A stretch of DNA of 64,000 bases from Halapricum desulfuricans (GTDB taxonomy: Archaea > Halobacteriota > Halobacteria > Halobacteriales > Haloarculaceae), in NCBI RefSeq assembly GCF_017094525.1, contig NZ_CP064788.1:558001-622000 (forward strand). The letters are read 5' to 3'. Position 1 is the stretch's first letter; each line of letters starts with the position of its first letter. This document shows, piece after piece, positions 35,609 to 44,859 of this stretch. The notes beneath the pieces are model-generated. The model saw only the letters and a program-made list of their open reading frames with translations, was not told the DNA's origin and did not search any database. A program made the translations under genes and the position numbers.

Positions 35609-37293
35609 CCGACGACAGTCAGAGAGACGACGTCGACCCCGTGACCCTGGAGGTACTCCGGAACGCCTTCGCGACGGTCGCAGAGGAGATGAGTGCGAAC
35701 CTCATCCGGACGAGCTACTCGCCGAACATAAAGGAGCGAAAGGACGCCTCCTCGGCAGTCTTCGACGCACGGGGGCGGATGCTCGCTCAGGCCGAGAACA
35801 TCCCCGTCCACCTGGGTGCGATGCCGCACTCAGTGCGGACGGTCGTCGAGACCTTCGAGGGGGCGTTCGAGCCCGGTGACACGGTGATACATAACTCCCC
35901 GTTCAGCGGCGGGGCACACCTGCCCGACATCACCTTCGTCAGCCCGGTGTTCGTGGACGGTACACTGGTCGCGTTCGTCGCGAACCGCGCGCATCACGCG
36001 GACGTCGGGGGCAGCCTGGCGGGGAGCGTGTCTGCCGACGCCACGAGCGTCTTCGCCGAGGGGATCCAGATCCCGCCGGTCAAACTGTTCGAGCGCGGCG
36101 AGGTCGTCGACGGCGTGCTCGATCTGCTGACCGAGAACGTCCGCACGCCGGACGAACGCGAGGGGGATCTCAGGGCCCAGCAGGCCGCGAACGAGACCGG
36201 TCGCAAGCGGTTCGAAGCGCTGATCGAGAAACACGGCCGCGAGACCGTCGAGGCGACGGCCGATCGGATCCTCGACTACAGCGAACGGCGGATGCGCGAG
36301 GAGGTTCACGACCTCGCCGACGGCGTCTACGAGTTCGCCGACGCCCTCGACAGCGACGGCGCGGGAGCCGAGGACGTCACGATCCGTGCGACGGTTACCG
36401 TCGATGGTTCGTCGGTCGCGGTGGACTTCGCGGGGTCGGCCGCACAGGTCGCCGGCGCGGTCAACGCCCCCATCGCCGTCACGACGAGCGCCACGTACTA
36501 CGCACTCCGGACGGTGACCGATCCCGACGTCCCGCCCAATCAGGGATGCTATCGACCGTTCTCGGTATCGGCACCCGAGGGGACTGTCGTCAACGCTCGC
36601 AAGCCGGCGGCCGTCGTCGGCGGCAACCTGGAGACCTCTCAGCGGATCGTCGACACCGTCCTCGGGGCGATGGCAGCGGCTGGCGTCCGTCCCATGGCTG
36701 CCGCAGCCAACGGATCGATGAACAACGTCACCTTCGGGAGCGCGGACTCGTCACTCGCCGATCCGTACACGTTCTACGAGACGATCGGCGGCGGGTACGG
36801 CGCACGCCCCGAGCGTGACGGCGTCGACGGCGTCCACGCCCACATGACGAACACGCAGAATACGCCAATCGAGGCGCTGGAACTCGCCTATCCGCTCCGA
36901 GTCGAGCGGTACGCACTCCGGCCCGATACCGGCGGTGCAGGGGAGTTCCGGGGCGGTCTGGGCATCCGTCGAGACATCCGCGTGCTCGATCACGACGCGT
37001 CGTTCTCCCTGTTGAGCGACCGCCGTCGCAACCGCCCGTACGGCCTCGACGGTGGGCAACCCGGAGCCGCCGGTGCGGACCGCGTCGTTATCGACGACGA
37101 GGAGCGCCTCCTCGACAGCAAGACGACGCTCGAACTGAGCGGCGGCGACCTCGTGAGCGTCCGCACGCCCGGCGGCGGCGGGTTCGGCCCGCCAGAGGAC
37201 AGGTCGCCGGCGGCAATCGCTCGGGACCTCGAAGAAGGACGTCTCACGGCTGAACACGTCGCAGAACACTATCCGCACTATGACGGGAAGTGA
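35605..37293 (+). CDS. hyuB: Hydantoinase/oxoprolinase subunit B family protein
   Basis: The protein has 562 residues. VTLEVLRNAFATVAEEMSAN and IRTSYSPNIKERKDASSAVF open the family, followed by PHSVRTVVETFEGAFEPGD, HNSPFSGGAHLPDITFVSPV and the C-terminal GGAGEFRGGLGIRRDIRVLD and GGGGFGPPEDR. It forms the second subunit of the ATP-dependent enzyme with HyuA. No hyu transporter or regulator follows; 37294-37567 carries no recognisable gene. Confidence 0.92.
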   Translation: MTDDSQRDDVDPVTLEVLRNAFATVAEEMSANLIRTSYSPNIKERKDASSAVFDARGRMLAQAENIPVHLGAMPHSVRTVVETFEGAFEPGDTVIHNSPFSGGAHLPDITFVSPVFVDGTLVAFVANRAHHADVGGSLAGSVSADATSVFAEGIQIPPVKLFERGEVVDGVLDLLTENVRTPDEREGDLRAQQAANETGRKRFEALIEKHGRETVEATADRILDYSERRMREEVHDLADGVYEFADALDSDGAGAEDVTIRATVTVDGSSVAVDFAGSAAQVAGAVNAPIAVTTSATYYALRTVTDPDVPPNQGCYRPFSVSAPEGTVVNARKPAAVVGGNLETSQRIVDTVLGAMAAAGVRPMAAAANGSMNNVTFGSADSSLADPYTFYETIGGGYGARPERDGVDGVHAHMTNTQNTPIEALELAYPLRVERYALRPDTGGAGEFRGGLGIRRDIRVLDHDASFSLLSDRRRNRPYGLDGGQPGAAGADRVVIDDEERLLDSKTTLELSGGDLVSVRTPGGGGFGPPEDRSPAAIARDLEEGRLTAEHVAEHYPHYDGK

Positions 37294-37567
37294 GCGTCGT
37301 GACGGGCGCCTTTCTCGTCTTCTTCCTGTCAAACGCATTCGCATCAAACGGACATCGGTACGCGTCCACGATCGTCGACCGTATCGACAGCTAATGCCGG
37401 CGTATTTGACGCCACACAACAGCGCAACTGAAAACGACTCGAATACTGCGACGACTGTCCCTGCGATTCCAACCGCAGCAGAGGCGGTCCCGCTTCGAGT
37501 CTTCGACAAGGTTGATCGATAGCCACCGGGACTTGCCTGATCACTCTGGTATCGTCCGTCGCAACGG

Positions 37568-37851
37568 TTATATAAACGGATCGTCCGGCGTTTCCAGCCG
37601 CGTGATGCCATCGATAGTGTCGAAGTCGTCGTCGAACGAATACAGATACTCGATGCCTTTGCGTTCCATGTACGCGGCGATCGTTGCGTCTCCGAACGAC
37701 ACCTTATCGTAAATCTCGAAGAGTTCCACCGCGCGGTGGAAGTCCTTCTGTGCCGCGTGGACGAGTTCGAAGCCTGCTGACTCTGACAGGCGGGTTCGGA
37801 GATCGACCGCGATGTTGTGGCGCTGGCGCTCGTGAATCCAGTTCAGGTCTC
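37568..37851 (-). pseudogene. VapC-type PIN toxin, N-terminus lost
   Basis: About 94 codons on the minus strand read LNWIHERQRHNIAVDLRTRL, FELVHAAQKDFHRAVELFEI, FGDATIAAYMERKGIEYLYS and FDDDFDTIDGITRLETPDDP, the C-terminal two thirds of a haloarchaeal PIN toxin. The first 40 or so residues, with the first catalytic aspartate, are absent, and no start codon precedes the frame. The fragment begins inside the last codons of the AbrB antitoxin gene, so a deletion joined antitoxin and toxin tail. It cannot be active. Confidence 0.82.
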
Positions 37852-38115
37852 CTCCGTGAACGCAGGATCTGCCTCGTGCCCGGCGAGATCGTGCGTCTCG
37901 AGGCCATCACTACCCATCGGTGCCTTCAGATTGTCATCTTCGAACGCACCGTATCGCTGCTTGACGACTTCGACCGAGAGGTTCCCCTCGTCGTCGATGT
38001 CCCAGCGAAGTTTGTCTCCAGCCTCGATGTCGAGCCGGTGCCGGAGTGACGCTGGAATCGTGACCATCCCCCGGTCGCTGACTGTGGTTTCCTCGGGAGG
38101 GTCTTCCGTTGCCAT
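37843..38115 (-). CDS. AbrB/SpoVT-type antitoxin (VapB-like)
   Basis: The protein has 90 residues from an ATG at 38115. ETTVSDRGMVTIPASLRHRL, then DIEAGDKLRWDIDDEGNLSV is a swapped-hairpin AbrB DNA-binding domain. The C-terminal half (GLETHDLAGHEADPAFTEET) would bind the toxin. It is intact, whereas the toxin gene downstream is truncated. It may persist as a free regulator. Confidence 0.85.
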   Translation of the reverse strand: MATEDPPEETTVSDRGMVTIPASLRHRLDIEAGDKLRWDIDDEGNLSVEVVKQRYGAFEDDNLKAPMGSDGLETHDLAGHEADPAFTEET

Positions 38116-38233
38116 ACCTGACGGTACAGCTCCTCCCGCAATACATGTTGCGCCACATGCGGTTGCGAATTACCGCTGGCTTGATATCACCTACGGGTTC
38201 GGGCGTGGATAAACGTCGAGACCGTCGCAAAAT

Positions 38234-38260
38234 TTGTCATTTGCTGACAATTTAACCGTC
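38234..38260 (+). promoter_or_regulatory. Operator overlapping the promoter of the 38283 gene
   Basis: TTGTCA-TTTGC-TGACAA at 38234-38250 is a perfect inverted repeat that runs straight into the TATA-like CAATTTAACCG (38248-38258), 25-35 bp before the ATG at 38283. A bound protein would cover the TATA or BRE region, so repression is likely. Confidence 0.55.
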
Positions 38261-38282
38261 TCGCTGAAGTACACTTTCACCG

Positions 38283-39155
38283 ATGGGGTCTGGATTCGGG
38301 CCGGAGGACGTCGTCAATCGACGCGTCAACAGGCACGTCAAAGAGCTGCTCCCGGTCCAGGTCTCCGCACAGAAGGACTACCTGCTCGAAGGGCAGCGGT
38401 GGCTGGCGTCGGAGACACTTCCGGGTGACGCGGACCGGTGTCTGTGTCTCCTGAAGAGCTACGTCGGGCAGCGTGGTCAGTTCGAGATCCACGTCGAGCG
38501 CGTCTTCGACCGGGGGACCGACGGCGAGTGGCGCATCGAGAACACGATCACGCGCACGGGGGCCGGCTCGCTGCCGCCGTTCACGTACCTTGTGACATCG
38601 GAGATCGAACTGCTGGGCGATGTCGAGACGGATCGCACACGCGTCTCCTGGGTGGCACTCGGCGATGACCCGGTCTACGGCTGGCGGGAGGCCCAGGCGG
38701 CAGTCCTCCTCACGGAGAAGATGAGTCACTTGCGGGCACGCGAGCGCGGTCAGGGGATGGAGCATTCAGGTTCGCTGAGTCGGCTCGGCTCGCTGTCGAA
38801 CGTCATCGACACCGGCCGGCAGTTGCGGACCGACTGGGAGGAGATCGACGAACTGCTCGGGCCGGACGCGGACACGATCGCCGCGACCGCTGGTTTCGAC
38901 GCGCTCGAATCCCGGGAGCAATACCTCGAAGCCGAGCGGCTGGGCATCGATTTCCTCGCTGCCGACATCGAAGATTTGCAGGTGGAGGGAGACAGACGCG
39001 AACCGGCGACAAGCCGCGAGTCGGATGCTGACCGACCCGACTGGCAGACGCCGCCAGCGGAGCTGACCGTCGACGAGACCGAGTCGGAGCTCCGGAAAAT
39101 CCAGCACGAGCTCCGCCGGATGAAACGGGAGTTCGACGACGAGTCTCCGGATTGA
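38283..39155 (+). CDS. Hypothetical protein, operator-controlled
   Basis: The protein has 290 residues. Residues 1-160 form a globular alpha/beta region (VQVSAQKDYLLEGQRWLASE, RGQFEIHVERVFDRG, WRIENTITRTGAGSLPPFTY, RVSWVALGDDPVYGWREAQA). The rest is helical and acidic, ending in a coiled coil (ESELRKIQHELRRMKREFDD). No signal peptide or membrane segment is visible. I do not recognise the family. A leaderless start just after the TATA box and the palindrome at 38234 suggest a tightly regulated gene. Confidence 0.75.
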   Translation: MGSGFGPEDVVNRRVNRHVKELLPVQVSAQKDYLLEGQRWLASETLPGDADRCLCLLKSYVGQRGQFEIHVERVFDRGTDGEWRIENTITRTGAGSLPPFTYLVTSEIELLGDVETDRTRVSWVALGDDPVYGWREAQAAVLLTEKMSHLRARERGQGMEHSGSLSRLGSLSNVIDTGRQLRTDWEEIDELLGPDADTIAATAGFDALESREQYLEAERLGIDFLAADIEDLQVEGDRREPATSRESDADRPDWQTPPAELTVDETESELRKIQHELRRMKREFDDESPD

Positions 39156-39266
39156 TACCGGTGGCGATACCATTTCGAACTGATCTGGCACGCCGTCGTG
39201 CCAGATATCTTTCCGAACGTATCGCCACCAGTGTGAGCTACCGCAGAGCGGTATGCACAGGAACTG

Positions 39267-39375
39267 ATAGTGATCGTTACAGCAACCACTCTCATAGTGA
39301 CCGTTGTACCGATTTATCGGTGTAACCGCACGACTGCGTGCGGACAATCCGGAACAGACGTACAACGGTCACTAT
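39267..39375 (+). repeat. Family 1 inverted-repeat element (copy A) with an adjacent degenerate end
   Basis: The 82-bp copy at 39294-39375 starts ATAGTGACCGTTGTAC and ends GTACAACGGTCACTAT, a perfect 16-bp inverted repeat. Immediately left (39267-39283) is a second, degraded terminus, ATAGTGATCGTTACAGC, so one copy may have inserted next to another. The core shares CCGATTTAYCGGTG and GGAACAGAC with copy B. No coding capacity. Confidence 0.75.
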
Positions 39376-39442
39376 CAATGTGCGGTGGGGGGATGTCACG
39401 CGTACCGACACGGGTTTGTCGCGCCCGACCCAATCGCCGACC

Positions 39443-40543
39443 ATGACGCGACTGTTTTCATCGCTCGAACTCCGCGAGACGTCGATTCCAAATCGCGTGA
39501 TGGTCTCGCCGATGTGCCAGTATTCCTGTGAGGACCGTGACGGGCTGGCGACGGCGTGGCACCGAACCCACCTCGGTTCGCGTGCCGTCGGCGGCGCGGG
39601 GGTCGTGATGGCTGAGGCGACCGCCGTCGAGCCCCGCGGACGGATATCGCCCGAGGACCTAGGCATCTGGTCGGACGAACACGCCGACGCGCTCGCTCCC
39701 GTTGCCGAGTTCGTCCGCGAGCAGGGCTCGGTGCCGGCGATCCAGCTGGCCCACGCCGGGCGCAAGGCCTCGACGACCCGCCCCTGGGAGGGCCACGGCC
39801 CGGTCGCCCCCGAGGAGGGCGGCTGGACGGTCGTCGGCCCGACCGACGACCCCTGGCCACACGACGGCGAGGCCCCGCCGACCGAGCGGCTCACGCCCGA
39901 GGAGATCGAGGGCGTCGTCGAGTCGTTCCGCGCCGCCGCGGAGCGTTCGCTCGCGGCCGGCTTCGAGATCGCCGAGGTCCACGCCGCCCACGGCTACCTG
40001 CTCCATCAGTTCCTCTCGCCGGTCACGAACACCCGCGGGGACGCCTACGGCGGCGGCTTCGAGGGCCGAACCCGTCTGCTCCGGGCGGTCACCGAGGCCG
40101 TCCGGGACGTCTGGCCCGACGGGAAACCCGTCTTCGTCCGGCTCTCCGCGACCGACTGGTTGCCCGACCGCGACTCCTGGACCGTCGAGGACTCGATCAG
40201 GCTGGCCGACCGGCTCGCCGAACTGGGCGTCGACCTGATCGACGTCAGCGGCGGCGGGATCCATCCCGATTCCAGTCCCGAACGGACCGGCCCGAACTAC
40301 CAGGTCCGCTACGCCGAGCGGGTCCGCGAGGAGACCGACCGGAGGGTCGCGGTCGGTGCGGTCGGCGGGATCACCACGCCCGAACAGGCCGAGGCCGTCG
40401 TCGCCAACGAGCGGGCTGACCTGGCGATTGTCGGCCGCGAACACCTCCGGGATCCGTACTTCGCGCTGCGGGCCGCGCAGGCGCTGGACGCGACCGACGA
40501 GATCGAGGGGCCGCCGCAGTACCGGCGCGCGTTCGGGTTCTGA
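39443..40543 (+). CDS. Old yellow enzyme-type NADH:flavin oxidoreductase
   Basis: The protein has 366 residues from an ATG at 39443. The FMN TIM barrel begins RVMVSPMCQYSCEDRDGLAT (the MCQYS segment is typical of the YqjM-like class). IQLAHAGRKASTTRPWEG, FEIAEVHAAHGYLLHQFLSP (HAAHGYL), VTNTRGDAYGG and VGAVGGITTPEQAEAV follow. The cysteine in MCQYS is the redox-sensitive one of that class. It reduces activated double bonds with NAD(P)H. It is monocistronic. Confidence 0.93.
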   Translation: MTRLFSSLELRETSIPNRVMVSPMCQYSCEDRDGLATAWHRTHLGSRAVGGAGVVMAEATAVEPRGRISPEDLGIWSDEHADALAPVAEFVREQGSVPAIQLAHAGRKASTTRPWEGHGPVAPEEGGWTVVGPTDDPWPHDGEAPPTERLTPEEIEGVVESFRAAAERSLAAGFEIAEVHAAHGYLLHQFLSPVTNTRGDAYGGGFEGRTRLLRAVTEAVRDVWPDGKPVFVRLSATDWLPDRDSWTVEDSIRLADRLAELGVDLIDVSGGGIHPDSSPERTGPNYQVRYAERVREETDRRVAVGAVGGITTPEQAEAVVANERADLAIVGREHLRDPYFALRAAQALDATDEIEGPPQYRRAFGF

Positions 40544-40590
40544 TTCCGTCCGCGGCCAACGATTAAGTAGCCAACCGGCGACCGGCCTGT

Positions 40591-41586
40591 ATGCAGACGC
40601 GCTTGCTTCCCGCCGAGGTCGTCACCGAGCACACCGGGGTTGCGGCGGTCGTCGAGGCCGTCGCGGACGCCTTCGCCGCTGACGCCCGCGGGGACGTCCA
40701 GATGCCGGCCAAATCGTATATCGACCTCCCGCAGTACAACGGCGACTTCCGGTCGATGCCCGCCTACCTCGACGCCGGCGACTGGGACGCCGCCGCGGTC
40801 AAGTGGGTCAACGTCCACCCCGACAACCGACAGCGGTTCGGCCTGCCGACCGTCATGGGGACGATCGTCTACTCCGACCCGGAGACCGCCTTCCCGCTGG
40901 CGCTGATCGACGGGACGACGATCACGCGCCTGCGGACCGGCGCTGCGGCCGCGGTGGCGACCCGGGAACTCGCCTCCGCGGACGCGACGTCGCTGGGACT
41001 CGTCGGAGCCGGCACGCAGGCCAACACCCAGCTCGAGGCCATCGCGACCGTCCGGGACATCGAGGAGGTGATCATCGCCGACGCCGACCCGGAAGCCGTC
41101 GAGTCCTTCGTCGCGGCCTTCGAGGACCGCTTCGACGCCCGCGGCGGGACGATCGAGCAAGCGACCCAGTGTGATGTCGTCTCGACGACTACCCCGGTCA
41201 AAGAGCCGATCGTCGAGGCGGTCGGCCCCGAGACGCACGTCAACGCGATCGGCGCCGATGCCGCCGGGAAACACGAGATCGCAGACGCCGTGCTCGAGGC
41301 GGCGACGATCGTCATCGACGACTACGAACAGTGTACCCACTCCGGCGAGATCAACGTCCCCTGGGGCGAGGGAGTGCTCGACGACGGGGACATCTACGCC
41401 GAACTGGGCGAGATCGTCGCCGGCGAGGTCCCCGGCCGGGACGACCCAGCGGGCCCGGAGGGTGTGACTGTCTTCGATTCGACCGGGCTGGCGATCCAGG
41501 ACGTCGCCGCCGCCCACGTCGCCTACGAGCACGCCACGGAAGCCGATGCCGGGACCCCGTTCGATCTGGTCGGGACCGAGATCTAG
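40591..41586 (+). CDS. Alanine dehydrogenase/ornithine cyclodeaminase-family enzyme
   Basis: The protein has 331 residues. The substrate domain has AKSYIDLPQYNGDFRSMPAY and VKWVNVHPDNRQRFGLPTV, and IDGTTITRLRTGAAAAVATR carries the arginine and glycines of the family. The NAD-binding motif is LGLVGAGTQANTQLEAIAT (GAGTQA). Archaeal members of this family act as alanine dehydrogenase, and I favour that over ornithine cyclodeaminase. Lysine 41 in AKSY is a likely catalytic residue. Confidence 0.9.
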   Translation: MQTRLLPAEVVTEHTGVAAVVEAVADAFAADARGDVQMPAKSYIDLPQYNGDFRSMPAYLDAGDWDAAAVKWVNVHPDNRQRFGLPTVMGTIVYSDPETAFPLALIDGTTITRLRTGAAAAVATRELASADATSLGLVGAGTQANTQLEAIATVRDIEEVIIADADPEAVESFVAAFEDRFDARGGTIEQATQCDVVSTTTPVKEPIVEAVGPETHVNAIGADAAGKHEIADAVLEAATIVIDDYEQCTHSGEINVPWGEGVLDDGDIYAELGEIVAGEVPGRDDPAGPEGVTVFDSTGLAIQDVAAAHVAYEHATEADAGTPFDLVGTEI

Positions 41587-41789
41587 ATCTTTTCGAGGGC
41601 CTTCGAGATCAGCCAGACGACGATCAGCAGGGGCAGGAACGGTACCAGCAAAACCACGAGCCCGAGGAACACCGACCAGCCGATGACGTCCATTTCGACG
41701 TCTCTGTGGCTGCTGTAGCCGGGTGTTACCGTTCGCAGCGCTTCGACGACAGCGGAATCTTCACTCGTCTCTGATTCGTCTTCGCTCAT
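41583..41789 (-). CDS. Small single-helix membrane protein
   Basis: The protein has 68 residues: acidic N-terminus (SEDESETSEDSAVVEALR), then a long hydrophobic helix pair (VIGWSVFLGLVVLLVPFLPL, LIVVWLISKAL). It resembles a common haloarchaeal family, probably DUF7535, though I am not sure of the number. Its stop overlaps the end of the convergent alanine dehydrogenase-like gene by 4 nt. Function unknown. Confidence 0.7.
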   Translation of the reverse strand: MSEDESETSEDSAVVEALRTVTPGYSSHRDVEMDVIGWSVFLGLVVLLVPFLPLLIVVWLISKALEKI

Positions 41790-41842
41790 GAGAACCTATT
41801 GGTCTCCTGAGGAGATAAGGGCTGTTCCGGCGATCGACGCAC

Positions 41843-44755
41843 CTACTCGAGATGGACCGCCGGCCGGAACGGTTCGGCCTGGCCGGCTTTCCCGGCCGGG
41901 TCGTGGGGATCGCCGTCTTCGGCGTAGATCTCGACCTCGGCGTCGAACTCGCGGGCGAGGAACGACCGGGCGGATTCGTAGACCGACTGTTCGTCGATCC
42001 CGAGCATCGCCTGCAGGGTCTCGTCGTCGCGCTCGCGGACGAGACGCACCATCCCCTGGGCGAGGTCGTTGACCGCGTCGCCCTTCCGGCGCAGCGACTC
42101 GTACTGCATTACGTTACCCATGACCGCGCCCACGTCAGGCCCGGTGTCAACGACTTCCTCGAAGACGGTGTGCTTCCAGTCGGCGGCGACGTACAGCCGG
42201 ATCGTCTCGGGGTCGGTGTCGGTCACCTCGACGATGTCGGCGACGTCGTCGGTCACGTCCGCGACCAGTCGCTCTTCGACTTCCGTCCGGATCGACTCGA
42301 ACTCGGGGTTGGGCTCGGGCCAGCCGGCGTCTTCGGCGGCCTCACCTTCGAGTTGCTCGTGGAGTTCGTTCGTCATGAACGGCGCGAACGGCGCGAGCAA
42401 GCGCAGGCGGGTCCCCAGGACCTCCCGAAGCGTCCACTTCGCGCCGGGCCGGTCGGTGTCCGTCCGGCGGCGATACCACGTGAGGTGTTCGTCGAACTGG
42501 TAGAAGACCGCCTGTGAGGCGCTTCGAGTCTCGAAACGCTCCATCGACTCGGTCGCCTCGCGGATCGTCGCCTGCAGCTTCGCGAGCAGCCAGCGGTCGA
42601 TGTGCTTCAGGTCGTCGCGCGCGTCGTCGGGGACGTCCGTTTCGATCACGTCCTGTGCGCGCGTCCAGAAGCGCTCGAGCTGGTCGCGCGTCGTCGCGAC
42701 CTGATCGGCCCGCCAGTCGAAGTCCTGCCACGGCTCCGAGGAGTTCAACAGGAAGAACCGAACCGTATCGGCGCCGTACTCGCCGATGGCCTCGTCCGGC
42801 AACACGACGTGGCCCTTCGAGGAGGACATCTTCTTGCCCTCGAGCAGCCCCATCCCCATGACCGTGATTCCCTGCGGCCAGTTGTCGCGATCGAACAGCT
42901 CGGCGTGGTGGAACAGGTAGAAGGTCAGGTGGTTCTGGATCAGGTCGTTGCCCGAGCACCGGAAGTCGACGGGATACCAGTGCTCCCACTCCTCGCGCAG
43001 TTCGAGCGCGGTCTCGCTGGGCTCCTCGACGTCGACTTCGACGCCCGCCGGGGCGTCCCCGCCGTCGGGCCCGTAGAACAGCGTATCGAAGAAGTCCCGG
43101 TCCATCTCCTCTGGCGGGACGTCCTCCAGCCGGTGGGCGATGGTGTAGTAAGCCATGTAGATCGTCGAATCGGAGAGGGGCTCGATGACGAACTCGTCGT
43201 CCCAGGGCAGGCGCGTCCCGAGCCCGTAGTTGCGGATGCAGGGCCACTCCTCGAGCCAGTCGATGGTGTGATCGTACTGGTCGGCCGTGCTCTTCGGGAT
43301 CGCCTCCAGCTGGTCGACGACCTCGTGGGCTTTCCGGGACCACTCCTGGTCGCTGTACCGCAGGAACCACGTCTCCTTCTGGGCGACCTCGACGTCGCCG
43401 CCACACCGGCAAACGACCTCCTCGGTGAACTCGTACATCGTGTCGAACAGGGCCTGCTCGCTGTAGTGCTCGCGGAACCGCTCGCGGACGTCCTCGATGA
43501 CCTCGCCCGCGAACTCCCCGTAGGAGGCAAGCAGCCGCCCGCTGTGGAACTCGTCCTGATAGAGGCCGGCCGTCACGTCCTCCAGCTGCGGGTCGTCGCT
43601 GGAGTCGATCCCGGCGGACTGGACGGCGTCGCGGGCCGGGATTTCGCCGTAGCCCTCGATCTTCAGGATCGGGACCGGCTCGATCGCCGCGACTGCCTCG
43701 GGATCGATCCCGTACTCGCGCATGCGCTCGTCGTCGGCCTTGGCCTCCTGCAGGGCGACGTAGTCGTCCGGCGAGTGGGCGGGCACGGACATGACGACGC
43801 CAGTCGCGTTGTCGGCGTCGACGAAGTCCGCGGGCAGGATCAGGACCTCGTCGCCGGTGACGGGGTTTTCCGCGGTCTCGCCGATGACGTCCGCAGGGTC
43901 GACCTCCTCGAGTACCTCGACCTCGCGGGCCTGCAGATCGAACTTCTCGGCCGCGTCCTTCGAGACGAACCACGTCTCGCCGTCCACCTCGGCCAGGACG
44001 TACTCGGCGTCGGGGTTGAGGTAGGCGTTGGTGACTCCTCGGACCGTCTCGGGTCGCAGCGTCGCCATCGGCGCGACGACGTCCTCGCCGCCGATCTCGG
44101 CACCGAACTTGACCAGCGTGAACTCCTGATACTCGGCGTCCTCGCCCTCCAGCAGGTCGTGGGTCGTGACGGGCTGCTGTTCGTTGGTGCAGTAGTTGAC
44201 CGGGTTCAGCCCCTTCTCAAGCAGGCCACGTTCCTTGAGCGTCTCGTACTGCCAGGTGATGAACTTCGAGTAGCGCTCGTCGTTGGTCGTGAACTCCCGC
44301 CGCCAGTCGATCGACAGCCCCAGCTGCTCGAAGCCCTTCTTGTAGTGGTTCTCGATGAAATACCGGGCGTAGCCCATCGGCGTCTCGAGTTCCTGGAGCT
44401 CGTCCTCGGGGACGTTGTAGGTGTCCTGCAGCACCGACAGCTGCTCTTCCTCTCCTTCTTTGAGGCGTTCGACGGCTCCGACGATGGGCGTGCCGGTGAC
44501 GTGCCAGCCGAGCGGGAACAGCACGTTGTCGCCTTGCAGACGTCGATATCGGGCGTAGACGTCGGGGACGGTAAAGGTTCGGACGTGTCCGATGTGCATC
44601 CCGCCGCTGGGGTAGGGGTAGGGAACCGTGATGAACGTCGGTTCCCCGTCGTCTTCCGGATCGGCCTCGTAGCGCCCCTGTTCCTCCCAGCGGGTGCGCC
44701 ACTTGCGTTCCAGCTCACCCGGCTCGTACTCGGTTGTGCGTGGCGGACCGGTCAT
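41843..44755 (-). CDS. leuS: Leucyl-tRNA synthetase
   Basis: About 970 residues from an ATG at 44755, the size of the archaeal/eukaryotic type. The class I signature is YPYPSGGMHIGHVRTFTVPD (HIGH) and the second is LEGKKMSSSKGHVVLPDEA (KMSKS). The editing (CP1) domain includes TLRPETVRGVTNAYLNPDAE and FVDADNATGVVMSVPAHSPD, where the aspartate in HSPDDY is the editing discriminator. An anticodon-binding helical domain follows from about residue 690. Nothing unusual. Confidence 0.97.
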   Translation of the reverse strand: MTGPPRTTEYEPGELERKWRTRWEEQGRYEADPEDDGEPTFITVPYPYPSGGMHIGHVRTFTVPDVYARYRRLQGDNVLFPLGWHVTGTPIVGAVERLKEGEEEQLSVLQDTYNVPEDELQELETPMGYARYFIENHYKKGFEQLGLSIDWRREFTTNDERYSKFITWQYETLKERGLLEKGLNPVNYCTNEQQPVTTHDLLEGEDAEYQEFTLVKFGAEIGGEDVVAPMATLRPETVRGVTNAYLNPDAEYVLAEVDGETWFVSKDAAEKFDLQAREVEVLEEVDPADVIGETAENPVTGDEVLILPADFVDADNATGVVMSVPAHSPDDYVALQEAKADDERMREYGIDPEAVAAIEPVPILKIEGYGEIPARDAVQSAGIDSSDDPQLEDVTAGLYQDEFHSGRLLASYGEFAGEVIEDVRERFREHYSEQALFDTMYEFTEEVVCRCGGDVEVAQKETWFLRYSDQEWSRKAHEVVDQLEAIPKSTADQYDHTIDWLEEWPCIRNYGLGTRLPWDDEFVIEPLSDSTIYMAYYTIAHRLEDVPPEEMDRDFFDTLFYGPDGGDAPAGVEVDVEEPSETALELREEWEHWYPVDFRCSGNDLIQNHLTFYLFHHAELFDRDNWPQGITVMGMGLLEGKKMSSSKGHVVLPDEAIGEYGADTVRFFLLNSSEPWQDFDWRADQVATTRDQLERFWTRAQDVIETDVPDDARDDLKHIDRWLLAKLQATIREATESMERFETRSASQAVFYQFDEHLTWYRRRTDTDRPGAKWTLREVLGTRLRLLAPFAPFMTNELHEQLEGEAAEDAGWPEPNPEFESIRTEVEERLVADVTDDVADIVEVTDTDPETIRLYVAADWKHTVFEEVVDTGPDVGAVMGNVMQYESLRRKGDAVNDLAQGMVRLVRERDDETLQAMLGIDEQSVYESARSFLAREFDAEVEIYAEDGDPHDPAGKAGQAEPFRPAVHLE

Positions 44756-44859
44756 ATCTCCCGTTTCCGGCCGGCTCCCTAAAAGGACTCCCATCCACAG
44801 CTCGATCGGCAGTGTCGACCGTCACGGACGTTTTTGTGTCTCACCCACCACCTGCCGTC

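Noticed and set aside
37280-37522. 80-codon plus-strand frame after hyuB and a hydrophobic minus-strand translation in the same place
   Set aside because: Neither has a recognisable domain, and the start of the plus frame overlaps the hyuB end without support.
42602-44782. 726-codon plus-strand open frame antisense to leuS
   Set aside because: The leuS frame on the minus strand has all synthetase motifs; the long antisense frame reflects the high GC content and codon bias.
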